The position numbers and the translations under genes were made by a program. 64,000 bases of DNA from Bradyrhizobium sp. Ec3.3 (lineage in GTDB: Bacteria > Pseudomonadota > Alphaproteobacteria > Rhizobiales > Xanthobacteraceae): contig NZ_AXAS01000012.1 in NCBI RefSeq assembly GCF_000472925.1, positions 62,001 to 126,000 of the forward strand, given 5' to 3'. Positions 46,354-55,720 of the stretch are shown one piece after another. The notes beneath the pieces were generated by a model, which saw nothing but the letters and a program-made list of their open reading frames with translations, did no database searches and had not been told where the DNA came from. Each line of letters begins with the position of its first letter. Positions within the stretch are counted from its first letter, which is position 1.

Positions 46354-47008
46354 GGCGGCCCGTTCAAGCCGCCAGGTCCCCACCGTCGTACCCGACCGTG
46401 ACTGTCCGCTCTGTCCACGGCTGGTTGCCTTTCGCGAGGCGAACCGGGCGCGCGAGCCGTCCTGGCACAATGCGCCGGTTGCGCCCTTCGGCGACGTCAA
46501 GGCGCGCCTGCTGATCGTCGGTCTCGCACCGGGGATGCAGGGCGCCAACCGCACGGGTCGCCCGTTCACGGGCGACTATGCCGGCGACCTGCTCTACGCA
46601 ACGCTGATCGAATACGGGTTTGCCAAGGGGGCCTATCAGGCGCGGCCCGACGACGGCCTGAAGCTTGTCGACTGCCGGATCGCCAATGCGGTGCACTGCG
46701 TGCCGCCGCAGAACAAGCCGCTGCCGGCAGAGATCAACACGTGCCGCACCTTCCTCGCCGCCAACCTCGAGACGATGCCGAACCTGCGTGCCATCGTCGC
46801 GCTCGGACGAATTGCGCACGATACCGTACTCAAGCCGCTGGGCCTGAAGGGTGCGCAGGCGCCGTTCGGTCACGGCGCGGTGCACCAGGCGGGCGCGCTC
46901 CGGCTGTACGACAGTTATCACTGCTCCCGTTACAACACGAACACCGGCGTGCTCACGCCGGAGATGTTCCGCAAGGTGTTTGCTAAGGTGAAAGCCGACC
47001 TCGACTAG
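46334..47008 (+). CDS. udgB: Uracil-DNA glycosylase, family 5 (UdgB-like)
   Basis: A 224-residue base-excision repair glycosylase. Motif A is GLAPGMQGANRTGRPFTGD, the pattern of family 5 (UDGb) rather than family 4, and motif B is HCSRYN (196-201) where most relatives have HPS. Cys24, Cys27, Cys122 and Cys137 are placed to bind a 4Fe-4S cluster. Family 5 enzymes remove uracil and some deaminated purines. ATG 46334 overlaps the NYN gene; the end overlaps the convergent peroxiredoxin gene by 4 bp. Confidence 0.88.
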   Translation: MTTSRSEAARSSRQVPTVVPDRDCPLCPRLVAFREANRAREPSWHNAPVAPFGDVKARLLIVGLAPGMQGANRTGRPFTGDYAGDLLYATLIEYGFAKGAYQARPDDGLKLVDCRIANAVHCVPPQNKPLPAEINTCRTFLAANLETMPNLRAIVALGRIAHDTVLKPLGLKGAQAPFGHGAVHQAGALRLYDSYHCSRYNTNTGVLTPEMFRKVFAKVKADLD

Positions 47009-47586
47009 GCCTTGACTGGGTGGTCTTTCAGCCAGTGCAGCACGTCGCCGGCGTTTCGGTCGGGCGGAAACACCGGATAGAATACGTGCGTTATCTTCGC
47101 GTCGTCGAGGATCAACGCAAGCCGCTTGATCAACGTCAGCCCGGCAACCTCCATCGTCGGCAGATTGAGTGCGCGGGTCAGCTCGAGCTTCTCGTCTGAG
47201 AGCACCGGGAACGGCAGATGCAGCCGCGAGGCCATCTCGGTCTGGTAGTCGTTGCTTTGGGTCGAGAGCCCGAACACATGGGACGTGCCGGCTGCCTTCA
47301 ACTCGGCGAAGAGGTCGCGGAACGCGCAGGTCTGCGGCGTGCAGCCGCGCGCGCCGGGGATCATGTCCCAGTCGTCGACCAGCGCGATCTTGCCGGGCTC
47401 GCCTGTGCGCGGATAGCCGAAGACAACGGTGCGGCCGCGGAGCGCCGACAGCGTCACTGACGTATCGTCGGTCGCGCGCAGGCTGACCGGCGGGATCGTC
47501 ATGCCCTTCAGATGCGTCGCGCCACCATCGTCTGTCGGCGCCGGGATCTTGCTCCAGTCGACCTCGAGCAGGTTTCTCTGGTTCAT
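47005..47586 (-). CDS. Peroxiredoxin (BCP/PrxQ-like)
   Basis: A 193-residue thiol peroxidase that reduces hydroperoxides. The active-site loop is ARGCTPQTCAFRDL with Cys82 as the likely peroxidatic residue and Cys87 as resolving residue, the PrxQ-like CxxxxC arrangement. The length is slightly above that of E. coli Bcp. ATG 47586 is four bases after the end of smpB, suggesting co-transcription. Confidence 0.88.
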   Translation of the reverse strand: MNQRNLLEVDWSKIPAPTDDGGATHLKGMTIPPVSLRATDDTSVTLSALRGRTVVFGYPRTGEPGKIALVDDWDMIPGARGCTPQTCAFRDLFAELKAAGTSHVFGLSTQSNDYQTEMASRLHLPFPVLSDEKLELTRALNLPTMEVAGLTLIKRLALILDDAKITHVFYPVFPPDRNAGDVLHWLKDHPVKA

Positions 47587-47590
47587 CGCC

Positions 47591-48064
47591 TCATCCCCTC
47601 GCCCGCATCAGCCGGCCCTTCTCCCGGCCCCAGTCGCGCTTCTTCACGGTCTCGCGCTTGTCGTGCAGCTTCTTGCCCTTGGCGACCGCGAGCTGCAGCT
47701 TCGCCCGCCCGCGCTCGTTGAAGTAAAGCTTGAGCGGGATCAGCGTCATGCCCTCGCGGTCCACCGCGCCGATCAGCTTGTTGATCTGCTTTCGATGCAG
47801 CAGCAGCTTGCGCGGCCGCTTCGGCTCGTGATTGAAGCGGTTGGCCTGGAGATATTCGGGGATGTTGGCGTTGATCAGCCAGATCTCGCCGTTCTTCGAA
47901 TCCGCGTAGGATTCCGCGATCGTGCTCTTGCCGTTGCGGATCGACTTGACCTCGGTTCCGGTCAGCGCAATGCCCGCCTCGACCGTGTCCTCGATCGCGT
48001 AATTGAAGCGCGCCTTGCGATTTTCCGCCACAACCTTGATGGGGCGTTCGTTCTTGTCGGCCAT
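47591..48064 (-). CDS. smpB: tmRNA-binding protein SmpB
   Basis: A 157-residue protein needed for tmRNA rescue of stalled ribosomes. The [24 protein letters not shown] start and the [14 protein letters not shown] body are typical, with a basic C-terminal tail [16 protein letters not shown]. Start ATG 48064. Confidence 0.96.
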   Translation of the reverse strand: MADKNERPIKVVAENRKARFNYAIEDTVEAGIALTGTEVKSIRNGKSTIAESYADSKNGEIWLINANIPEYLQANRFNHEPKRPRKLLLHRKQINKLIGAVDREGMTLIPLKLYFNERGRAKLQLAVAKGKKLHDKRETVKKRDWGREKGRLMRARG

Positions 48065-48124
48065 GGCTCAGGTTACCAGATCGAGATGCGCGTCAACGCT
48101 AACAGGTTGGATGAAGCGCGCGCG

Positions 48125-48568
48125 TCAAGACTTCTTGAGGAGATCGCGGATCTCGGTCAGCAGCTCAACCTCGGCTGAAGGCTTCGGCGGAGCAGCAGGC
48201 GCGGCCTCCTCCTTGCGCTTCAACTTGTTCATGGCGCGGATCACCAGGAACAGCACGAAGGCAACGATGATGAAGTTGATCGTCAGCGTGAGGAAGCTAC
48301 CCCAAGCCAAGACGGCACCCTGCTTTTTCGCATCCGCAAGATTGCCGGCGGTGACTGCCTTCGACAGCGGCGTAAAGTAGTTCGAGAAGTCGAGCCCGCC
48401 GGTGACGGCGCCGATCATCGGCATGATGACGTCGCCGACCAGCGAGTTGACGATGGCGCCGAACGCCGCACCGATGATGACGCCGACCGCGAGGTCGACG
48501 ACGTTGCCTTTCATGGCAAACTCGCGGAACTCCTTGAGCATCTGCATGCCCTTTTCCTCGACGCTCAT
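48125..48568 (-). CDS. mscL: Large-conductance mechanosensitive channel MscL
   Basis: A 147-residue channel that releases osmolytes at hypo-osmotic shock. The [20 protein letters not shown] first helix with the conserved glycines, the second helix and a cytoplasmic helix ending [12 protein letters not shown] are all present. ATG 48568 has GGGGAGC six bases upstream. Confidence 0.96.
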   Translation of the reverse strand: MSVEEKGMQMLKEFREFAMKGNVVDLAVGVIIGAAFGAIVNSLVGDVIMPMIGAVTGGLDFSNYFTPLSKAVTAGNLADAKKQGAVLAWGSFLTLTINFIIVAFVLFLVIRAMNKLKRKEEAAPAAPPKPSAEVELLTEIRDLLKKS

Positions 48569-48593
48569 GAAAGCTCCCCGATTGGCTAGGGCG

Positions 48594-49484
48594 TCAGTTG
48601 ATCAGGCCGGCATGGACCATGGCGCTGCGCACCGCGACGCGGGTCGGCTCGGACACCGGCACCATCGGCAGCCGCAGCGTCTCGTCCATCTTGCCGAGCA
48701 GCGACAGCGCATATTTGATCGGAGCCGGATTGCTCTCGATGAAGAGGTTGTTGTGCAGCGGCATCAACTTGTCGTGCAACTTTAAGGCGGTTGCGTGGTC
48801 ACCCTTCTGCCAGGCGGTGTGGAATTCCGAGCACAGGCGCGGCGCAACATTTGATGTCACCGAGATGCAGCCATGGCCGCCATGCGCCATGTAGCCGAGC
48901 ACGGTGGCGTCCTCGCCCGAGAGCTGGTTGAAATCCTCGCCCATCGCGGCGCGCTGCTGCGACACCCGCACCATGCTGGCGGTGGCGTCCTTGACGCCGG
49001 CGATGTTCTTCAAGTCCCACAGCCGCTTCATGGTGTCGACCGACATGTCGATCACCGAGCGCGGCGGGATGTTGTAGATGATGATCGGAATTCCAATCGC
49101 ATCGTTGATCGCCTTGAAGTGCTGGTAGAGCCCTTCCTGGGTCGGCTTGTTGTAGTAGGGCGTCACCACCAGCACGGCATTGGCGCCCGCCTTCTCGGCG
49201 TGCTGGGCAAGCTCGACGGCTTCCTTGGTGGAGTTGGAGCCGGCGCCGGCGATCACGGGCACCCGTCCCTTGGCCTCCTGGATGCACCATTCGACGACCT
49301 TCTTGTGCTCGTCGTGGCTGAGCGTCGGGCTCTCGCCGGTGGTGCCGACCGGAACCAGGCCGTGGGTGCCCTCAGCGATCTGCCAATTGACCAGCGAGCG
49401 GAAAGCAGCCTCGTCCAGCGAGCCGTTTTTGAACGGCGTGACCAAGGCGGTAAACGATCCCCGGAACTTCGTCTTGGCTGCCAT
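48594..49484 (-). CDS. dapA: 4-hydroxy-tetrahydrodipicolinate synthase
   Basis: A 296-residue TIM-barrel enzyme at the first committed step of lysine/diaminopimelate synthesis, condensing pyruvate with aspartate semialdehyde. Schiff-base Lys165 (GVKDAT), Tyr137 (YNIPPRS) and the GTTGES motif (47-52) are intact. It is followed on the same strand by mscL at 25 bp. Confidence 0.95.
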   Translation of the reverse strand: MAAKTKFRGSFTALVTPFKNGSLDEAAFRSLVNWQIAEGTHGLVPVGTTGESPTLSHDEHKKVVEWCIQEAKGRVPVIAGAGSNSTKEAVELAQHAEKAGANAVLVVTPYYNKPTQEGLYQHFKAINDAIGIPIIIYNIPPRSVIDMSVDTMKRLWDLKNIAGVKDATASMVRVSQQRAAMGEDFNQLSGEDATVLGYMAHGGHGCISVTSNVAPRLCSEFHTAWQKGDHATALKLHDKLMPLHNNLFIESNPAPIKYALSLLGKMDETLRLPMVPVSEPTRVAVRSAMVHAGLIN

Positions 49485-49675
49485 GGGCTTCCTCCGTACG
49501 CGTGCTGGCCTGAAAAGAGGCCCCTTTCATATCGGGTCTAACGGGCCGGTAAAAGGCCCGGTCCCAGGTGACGCACCGTTTAGGCCGCGATTTTGCCGCG
49601 GTGATGGTCCAAACACGGCCGCGGTAAGCGGCTGTTGGTATTTTTTCCGCATATTCAATCAAATACAGCTAGGTC

Positions 49676-52147
49676 TTGAGCCACTTGAACGATTCGGGGC
49701 AACGAAACTCCGTGACCTTCTTTTCCCATGCCACATGGCGATCCGCCGGTCTGGTTGTGTGCCTGATGGCTGGGCTGTCGGTCGGTTGCGCGGCCTTGGC
49801 CAAATCCAATGAGACCACCGCGGACGGGACCAAGGACACAGCGAAGCCAGCCGCCAAGGATACTGCGAAGGGTCCAGCCAAAGGATCGGCCAAGGGAACG
49901 GATAAGGGAACTGGCAAGGACACGGCCAAAGGCGGCGCTGGCAAGGGAACGGCTGGCGCACCGGCCAAGGATGCCGCGAAGAAACCCGTCAAGGATGCCG
50001 GCAAGGAACCCGCAAAGGACAAGCCCAAGCCTGCGGCCGGGGTACCTGTGCCAAAATCACAGCCGGCCGCCAACGGTTCGTCTCCCAAACCCGCACCCGC
50101 CCCGGCGGCGACGGCTGCCGTCAAACCAACCGCACCGGCTGCCGTCAAACCGATCGCAGCACCCGTGCTGGCTCCTGCGACCCGCCAGCATGCCGCACCA
50201 CGCAAGCCCGTGACGCCGGCCGCGGTCGCTGCGACCTCATCGACTTCGCAGGCCGACAAGGACACGCTGGAGAACGTCATCGAGCTCGTGCGCAAGCACA
50301 GGCCGGGTGATGCCACCGACAATGCGGCCACGATCACAGATCCGGTCGCGCGAAAACTCGCCGAATGGATCATCCTGCGCAGCGACGACAATGGCGCCAG
50401 CGTCGAGCGCTACCGTGCCTTCATCAGCGCCAATCCGAGCTGGCCGTCGCAAACCTTCCTGCGCCGCCGCCTTGAAGCCGCGCTCTGGGACGACCGGCGC
50501 GAAGACTCCGTCGCGTGGTCGTGGTTCGAGAACGAATCCCCTGTCTCCGCCAAGGGGCGCTTCTCGCTCGCCAGGGCGATGCTGGCGCGCGGCGACCGTG
50601 CCAATGCCGAGCGCCTCGTGCGCGAGGCCTGGCGCAGCGACCCGATGTCGGAAGAGACGGAGAACAACGCGCTCGACCAATTCGGCGCGCTGCTCACGCC
50701 GGGCGACCAGAAAGCGCGAATGGACACGCTGCTCTATGGCAGCGAGCATGAGGCCGCGCTGCGCGCCGCCAAGCGGCTCGGCGCCGGCTACGTGGCGCTC
50801 GCCAAGGCGCGCATCGCCTCCTACAAGAAGGCGCCGAACACGCGCGCTCTGCTCGAAGCCGTGCCGCACGAACTGCACGGCGATCCCGGCTTCATCTTCA
50901 GCAAGATCCAGCTCCTGCGCCGCGAGGAGAAGTTCGCGGAAGCCGCGCAACTGATGCTGTCGGCGCCGAAGGATCCAAACCGGCTCTACAATCTCGATGA
51001 ATGGTGGATCGAGCGGCGCCTGATCGCACGCAAGATGATCGACACCGAGGAATTCCGCAGCGCCTATCTGATCGCGCGAGACGCGGCCCTGCCCTCGCGC
51101 GACATCTACAAGACCGAGCAGGAATTCACCGCGGGCTGGATCGCGCTGCGCTTCCTCAATGATCCCGCGGCCGCAGCCCAGCATTTTGCCCGCATCGGCG
51201 TCGGCAGCGTCAACCCGACCACGCTGGCGCGCGCAGGCTATTGGCAGGGCCGCGCAGCGGAAGCCATGGGCCGCCAGCAGGAAGCGCGCAACGCCTATGC
51301 ACGCGCGGCCGAGCAGTCGACGAGCTACTATGGCCAGCTTGCGCGGGCAAAACTCGGCCTGCCGCAGATCGAGCTCAACAGCGCGCCGCGCGGCCGCGGC
51401 GCCGAGCGGCTGGAGATCGTACGCGCGGCGCAACTGCTCTACGAGCTCGACGAGCGCGAGATCGCGGTCCCGATGCTCGCCGACATGGGGGAGAATGGCG
51501 ACCCCGAAGCGCTTGCCGGCCTCGGCGAGCTGACCCAGCGCTACAGCGACGCCCGCGGCATGCTGCTGGTCGGCAAGGCCGCGCTCAACCGCGGGCTGCC
51601 CTTCGACTTCTACGCCTATCCGGTCAACGGCATCCCGCAGTTCAGCCAGATCGGGCCCGAGGTCGAGCGCAGCATCGTCTACGCGATCGCGCGGCAGGAA
51701 AGCGCGTTCAATCCGGCGGTGGTGTCGCCGGCGCAGGCCTACGGGCTGATGCAGGTGACGCCGGACGCTGCGCGCTACGTCTGCAAGCGACACGGCGCGA
51801 CCTACGACCTGTCGCGGTTGAAGAACGATTCGGTCTACAACGCCACGCTTGGGGCGGCCGAGCTCGGCGGCCTGCTCGAGGACTACCGCGGCTCCTACAT
51901 CATGACCTTCGCCGCCTATAACGCCGGCCGCGGCAGCGTGAAGAAGTGGGTCGAGCGCTACGGCGATCCGCGCGAATCCAAGATCGACGCAGTCGACTGG
52001 GTCGAACTGATCCCGTTCTCCGAAACGCGCAACTACGTGCAGCGCATCATGGAGAACCTTCAAGTTTATCGCGCGCGCTTTGGCGGCGGAACGCGGCTGC
52101 AAATCGACGCTGACCTGCACAGAGGCACGAGCGGCAGCGTCGAGTAG
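49676..52147 (+). CDS. Soluble lytic murein transglycosylase
   Basis: An 823-residue periplasmic enzyme that cleaves the glycan strands of peptidoglycan. The C-terminal SLT domain has catalytic Glu675 (ARQESAFNP), YGLMQVTP and AYNAG. An alpha-helical superhelical module precedes it. The N-terminus is unusual: a hydrophobic signal (WRSAGLVVCLMAGLSVGC) followed by about 130 residues of Lys/Ala/Gly/Thr/Pro-rich low-complexity sequence. The assigned start is TTG 49676; GTG 49712 in frame would also leave the signal intact. No ATG lies before the signal. Confidence 0.9.
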   Translation: MSHLNDSGQRNSVTFFSHATWRSAGLVVCLMAGLSVGCAALAKSNETTADGTKDTAKPAAKDTAKGPAKGSAKGTDKGTGKDTAKGGAGKGTAGAPAKDAAKKPVKDAGKEPAKDKPKPAAGVPVPKSQPAANGSSPKPAPAPAATAAVKPTAPAAVKPIAAPVLAPATRQHAAPRKPVTPAAVAATSSTSQADKDTLENVIELVRKHRPGDATDNAATITDPVARKLAEWIILRSDDNGASVERYRAFISANPSWPSQTFLRRRLEAALWDDRREDSVAWSWFENESPVSAKGRFSLARAMLARGDRANAERLVREAWRSDPMSEETENNALDQFGALLTPGDQKARMDTLLYGSEHEAALRAAKRLGAGYVALAKARIASYKKAPNTRALLEAVPHELHGDPGFIFSKIQLLRREEKFAEAAQLMLSAPKDPNRLYNLDEWWIERRLIARKMIDTEEFRSAYLIARDAALPSRDIYKTEQEFTAGWIALRFLNDPAAAAQHFARIGVGSVNPTTLARAGYWQGRAAEAMGRQQEARNAYARAAEQSTSYYGQLARAKLGLPQIELNSAPRGRGAERLEIVRAAQLLYELDEREIAVPMLADMGENGDPEALAGLGELTQRYSDARGMLLVGKAALNRGLPFDFYAYPVNGIPQFSQIGPEVERSIVYAIARQESAFNPAVVSPAQAYGLMQVTPDAARYVCKRHGATYDLSRLKNDSVYNATLGAAELGGLLEDYRGSYIMTFAAYNAGRGSVKKWVERYGDPRESKIDAVDWVELIPFSETRNYVQRIMENLQVYRARFGGGTRLQIDADLHRGTSGSVE

Positions 52148-52294
52148 CTGGTCAGCGCCGCATCGAGCCTCGTAGCTTACCGCCCTCTGCGAATCCAGGC
52201 GCGGTTCAAGGAGAGCTACCAAGCCACTGGCGCGGCATTATAATTGGAAACGCCGCACATCGATTGGTCGACGGCACGAACCTGGAGGCGTGTC

Positions 52295-52567
52295 ATGTTT
52301 CGCGTGATCTGCGCAGTGATATCGATGGCCCTGATCCTGTCAGGTATTGCGGCCGGCAGCTCGACGGCTCACGCCAAGAAACGCCCCCATCCGGCTCCCC
52401 AGGCGGTCGCGCAGGATCGCTATTGCCTGCAAGGACGACGCTGGGGGTACCCAGGCAATTGCCAGTTCGCCACTTACAGCCAATGCATGGCGACGGCGTC
52501 GGGCACGATAGACGCCTGCGGCCTCAATCCCACTTACGCGTTCAGGGAATGGCAGGGACCCCGGTGA
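52295..52567 (+). CDS. DUF3551-family small exported protein
   Basis: A 90-residue protein with a signal peptide (cleavage near AHAK). It has the DUF3551 pattern YCLQGRRWGYPGNC...YSQC...C with four cysteines probably forming disulfides. DUF3551 is abundant in Bradyrhizobium and its function is unknown. ATG 52295 has GGAGG seven bases upstream. It converges on a second DUF3551 gene. Confidence 0.75.
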   Translation: MFRVICAVISMALILSGIAAGSSTAHAKKRPHPAPQAVAQDRYCLQGRRWGYPGNCQFATYSQCMATASGTIDACGLNPTYAFREWQGPR

Positions 52568-52643
52568 TCCCTAATTCTTGCGCGCGAACGCGCCGCGAGC
52601 CCACCGAGCCGCGCCGGCAATCGAAGCGGCAGGAATTCCATCA

Positions 52644-52958
52644 TCACCTGACCGGAACGGGCCTACCCGAGGGTGCCGGTGGGCGGGCAACGCCCGTTGT
52701 GGTCGGCTGGGACCAATATGGATTGTCCATGCACATCGCCGACAATCCCGCCGCGGCCGCCTTGCACGCCTCCCACGAGGGATAGCTGCAATAGATCGTG
52801 CTGCTACCGCCCCACTCCCACTTCTGGAGGCAGACGGGATATCTGGGATCGTAGCGCTCGGCCATCGCTGGCGCAGGAGCGAGGATCGTGGCGCCGGCCA
52901 TGATCACCGCGCCGAGCACGCCCGTCATCGCGGCCATCCGGATTGTCCAACTGCTCAC
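52644..52958 (-). CDS. DUF3551-family small exported protein, second copy
   Basis: A 104-residue protein with a signal peptide (AMAE cleavage) and the pattern YPVCLQKWEW...YCSYPSWEAC...MC. It is a diverged relative of the convergent gene at 52295, with a Pro-rich tail. The start is GTG 52958, with GGAGA eight bases upstream; ATG 52937 has no ribosome site. Its function is unknown. Confidence 0.75.
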   Translation of the reverse strand: MSSWTIRMAAMTGVLGAVIMAGATILAPAPAMAERYDPRYPVCLQKWEWGGSSTIYCSYPSWEACKAAAAGLSAMCMDNPYWSQPTTTGVARPPAPSGRPVPVR

Positions 52959-53041
52959 CGTCGAATCTCCAGCTCCGCTCCTTTCACCGGAAAGAAGCCG
53001 TTACGTTCGAGCCAATATACGCCGCAACACCCGCAAAGAAA

Positions 53042-53067
53042 AACCCCGGCGGTTGCCCGCCGGGGTT
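53042..53067 (-). terminator. Intrinsic terminator of the porin gene
   Basis: An 11-bp perfect stem AACCCCGGCGG/CCGCCGGGGTT with a TTGC loop lies about 25 bp after the porin stop and is followed on the minus strand by TTTCTTTG. Confidence 0.88.
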
Positions 53068-53091
53068 CTCTGATCGGTCGAGAGATCGATC

Positions 53092-54636
53092 TTAGAAGTT
53101 GCGCTGAGCGCGGAGCAGCATGGTAACGCTGTTCTGGTCCCTCAGCTCATACAAAGCGCGTGGCTTTTGCAACGTGGCAGACGGCTGGATGTCCACCGTT
53201 CCCGAGTACCTCTGGTCCAAACGCGTCCAGTTGACGTCGGCGGTGAAGGCGAGGTTCTTGACCGGGGTCCAGACCACGTTGGCACCGACCACTGCAACGG
53301 CGAAGTCGGGGTTGCAGTTGCCGGTCAGACCAAGCGATTGCCGAGCGAAGAAGCAGATCGTGTTCGTGGCGAGAGAGCCGTAATCCACCACGCCATAGGC
53401 ACCGTAGATGCCGCTCGCCCAGTTCGGGCTCCAGTTGTGGGTGTAACCACCGCGGAAGCCCCAGCTCTTCACCGTTTCAAGACTGCTATTCGCGAAGCCA
53501 TTGCCGCCGGTGAATACCGCATCAGCAATGGCGGCAAACCCGAGGCTCTGGTAAGCACCAGGCACGCCCGTGCCACCAAACATCGCGATGGTGGTCGGGA
53601 ACAAGCTCTGGAAGTTATAGCGCGTTGCACCGTCCGTATAGACGGCCTGCAAGTTGATCGAGTCGCCCGGTCCGGTCGGGATGTTCTTGATCGACAACGA
53701 ACCCTGAACCGCCCAGCCAAACTTGGTGCCGGGAGAACCAGTGGACTCATTGGTACCGTAGTAACCCGGGGTATTCTCATGACCCACGACGGAGAGTTGG
53801 GCTAAACCCCAAGCTTGGTCAACGCGGACCGCACCGACGATATCCGGAACACGGGTGCCGGCAATCGTGGGCGCACCGTAACCGGTGAGGAAGCTGACAG
53901 TACCGTTGGGTGTGATGCTCGGCGTCGCACCACCCGGGAACGACAGGTTCCAGATGTTCGTCTGGTCATAGACTGTGGGGTCCTGCAACGCCACCGAAGC
54001 CGTGATGCCCTGACCGAAATCAGCCGTGTAAGCGACCTGGTTCACGCCGGTGACGTGGTTGGAACCGCCTGGCAACGTATCGGGACCGCCAGCCGGATAG
54101 CTCTGCCACGGAGCGTCGAAGATCGAGACCGTGCGGCCAAACGTAAATCCAGCGAACTGGATGAACGCGTGGTACAGACCGAGCGAGGCGCCGCCAATGG
54201 TACCGGTCGTGCTGTTGTAAACAGTCGTGCCGCCGACCGTGCCAGCGCCGACATAAGAACCACCGGTCCAGGTGAACACCATGTCCGCGTAGGTGCGCAC
54301 GACGCCGTATTCGGTCGCGGTGCGGGTATCGACCGTGAAGTCCATACGAGCGCGGCTGGCCCAGTAGTTGCTCAGCCGGTTGCGCGCACCATCCGGTGCA
54401 CCGGTCGCAAAGGCATAGTCGTTGCTGCTGCCGACCACCGTGTCGGCGCGGACGTACCCGCCGAACTTGATGCAAGTGTCAGTGCCCGGCATGTAGTAGA
54501 ATCCGGCACCGTACAGGGAGCAGATCTTCACGTATTCGACCGCCTTGGCCTTTACGGGGAGATCGGCTGCCTGAGCTCCGCCCACGGCGATCAGACCCGC
54601 CGCTGAGCCGAGCAAAAGGCTCTTAACCAACTTCAT
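53092..54636 (-). CDS. Rhizobiales porin (Porin_2/RopA-like)
   Basis: A 514-residue outer-membrane trimeric porin. The signal MKLVKSLLLGSAAGLIAVGG with cleavage before ADLPVKA and the following EYVKICSLYGAGFYYMPGTDTCIKFGGYVRAD block are the hallmark of the Porin_2 family. The protein ends in a Phe, as needed for assembly. GGAGG lies seven bases before ATG 54636 and a good terminator follows. It is probably highly expressed. A 630-bp upstream region precedes the next gene. Confidence 0.93.
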   Translation of the reverse strand: MKLVKSLLLGSAAGLIAVGGAQAADLPVKAKAVEYVKICSLYGAGFYYMPGTDTCIKFGGYVRADTVVGSSNDYAFATGAPDGARNRLSNYWASRARMDFTVDTRTATEYGVVRTYADMVFTWTGGSYVGAGTVGGTTVYNSTTGTIGGASLGLYHAFIQFAGFTFGRTVSIFDAPWQSYPAGGPDTLPGGSNHVTGVNQVAYTADFGQGITASVALQDPTVYDQTNIWNLSFPGGATPSITPNGTVSFLTGYGAPTIAGTRVPDIVGAVRVDQAWGLAQLSVVGHENTPGYYGTNESTGSPGTKFGWAVQGSLSIKNIPTGPGDSINLQAVYTDGATRYNFQSLFPTTIAMFGGTGVPGAYQSLGFAAIADAVFTGGNGFANSSLETVKSWGFRGGYTHNWSPNWASGIYGAYGVVDYGSLATNTICFFARQSLGLTGNCNPDFAVAVVGANVVWTPVKNLAFTADVNWTRLDQRYSGTVDIQPSATLQKPRALYELRDQNSVTMLLRAQRNF

Positions 54637-55266
54637 GTTAAACCTCCAAGTTGCTCTTCAGGGAAGGTCACTGACCGGATGGCCAATTTCCCATTCCCGT
54701 TTCAAACACCGCTTAGCCGCTTCGCGCCTTCGGACACACCCGCATGAACGCGAGGGACTTAAGCGAACCACCTAAAACGGGACGACCTCGGGATGCCCCC
54801 CTCCGTCGCGTGGTCAGAATTACCGAACGACCTTGCACACACAACAAAAGAACGCTCCGAACCGGCCCTACAAAGCGCGTTTTCCAACGGGTGTTGCACA
54901 AATAACACGCGGATGTGATCGCGGCGCGCCTGTAAGTACTTGTTTTCCATACTCTTTTTGCAGCGGCTCCAAATGCTGTCAAAATTCCCTCGTGAAGGGG
55001 GACCGAGCGCTTGCTGTCTGTGACGACGTCGCGACGCACTGGAATCGAAGAATCGGCAGCCGACTCGGAACGGAGGCTGGACGATCTCGTCGCCGCGCCG
55101 TTCGATCGCTGAGCGCACTGGTCTTTGACTAACGCGAGGCCGTTCCCCCAGGGCCAAGCGAGGACAGAGTGCTAGTTCCCGTGGGGGGCGAGCTGCCGCC
55201 GGCCGGACCTACCTGGACTCATATATATTGTGGGGTGATTTGAAGCGGTGGGCCGGAGTTCACGGC
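54637..55266. other. Long upstream region of the porin gene
   Basis: A 630-bp stretch with no supported gene. Short frames on both strands lack family resemblance. It must hold the porin promoter, and its length would allow a regulatory RNA, but I see no definite structure. Confidence 0.5.
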
Positions 55267-55360
55267 TGGCGGAGACGGAGGGATTCGAACCCTCGATAGG
55301 CCTTTACAAGCCTATAACGGTTTAGCAAACCGCCGCCTTCAGCCACTCGGCCACGTCTCC
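55267..55360 (-). tRNA. tRNA-Ser (anticodon GCU)
   Basis: The minus strand reads GGAGACGTGGCCGAGTGGC at the 5' end and CGAGGGTTCGAATCCCTCCG before the acceptor. The anticodon loop TTGCTAA has GCT at 55324-55326. A long variable arm is present, as expected for serine, and CCA is encoded (55267-55269). It decodes AGC and AGU. Confidence 0.97.
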
Positions 55361-55720
55361 GGCTGTGCCGGGTATGCCCGACCCCGCGGCGAGCCGCAAG
55401 CGGCAGAATCGAGGCTAACGGGTTTCTTTGCACATGAAAGCTTTGACAGCGACCGAAGCGGGGGACGGGTCGAGACTGGCTTGACGTCCGGAGCGACGGC
55501 CGGCCGTCGTCAAGCACGCAGGGCCGGTAGCCATCGCGTCAGTTGGCCAGCACAAATGCAAATATTGTCGCGCGCAAAATCTCGGCACGTGCGCGGTTAG
55601 TTTCGTAGCTTGAAGCGCGGGCGGCGCGGCCGTTGTTCTCTCCAGCAAAGGCGACTAGAGTTTTTTGCACCCAGTTCGCCAAAGCACAGACCCGTCATCG
55701 CGGTCCGGAAACCCATTCAC
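55361..55720. other. Intergenic between tRNA-Ser and a TPR-glycosyltransferase gene
   Basis: The 360-bp stretch contains the upstream regions of the tRNA and of the glycosyltransferase gene. A longer frame extends upstream of ATG 55721, but its residues are low-complexity basic and match nothing. Confidence 0.5.

Noticed and set aside
50237..52222. A 661-codon minus-strand frame opposite the transglycosylase gene
   Set aside because: It is antisense to the SLT gene, which has an intact catalytic domain.
54713..55157. Minus-strand frames upstream of the porin gene
   Set aside because: Short overlapping frames have no ribosome site and no conservation that I can see.
55267..55360. tRNA-Ser as an integration site
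   Set aside because: No integrase, direct repeat of the tRNA 3' end or mobile genes lie within reach, so no island is supported.
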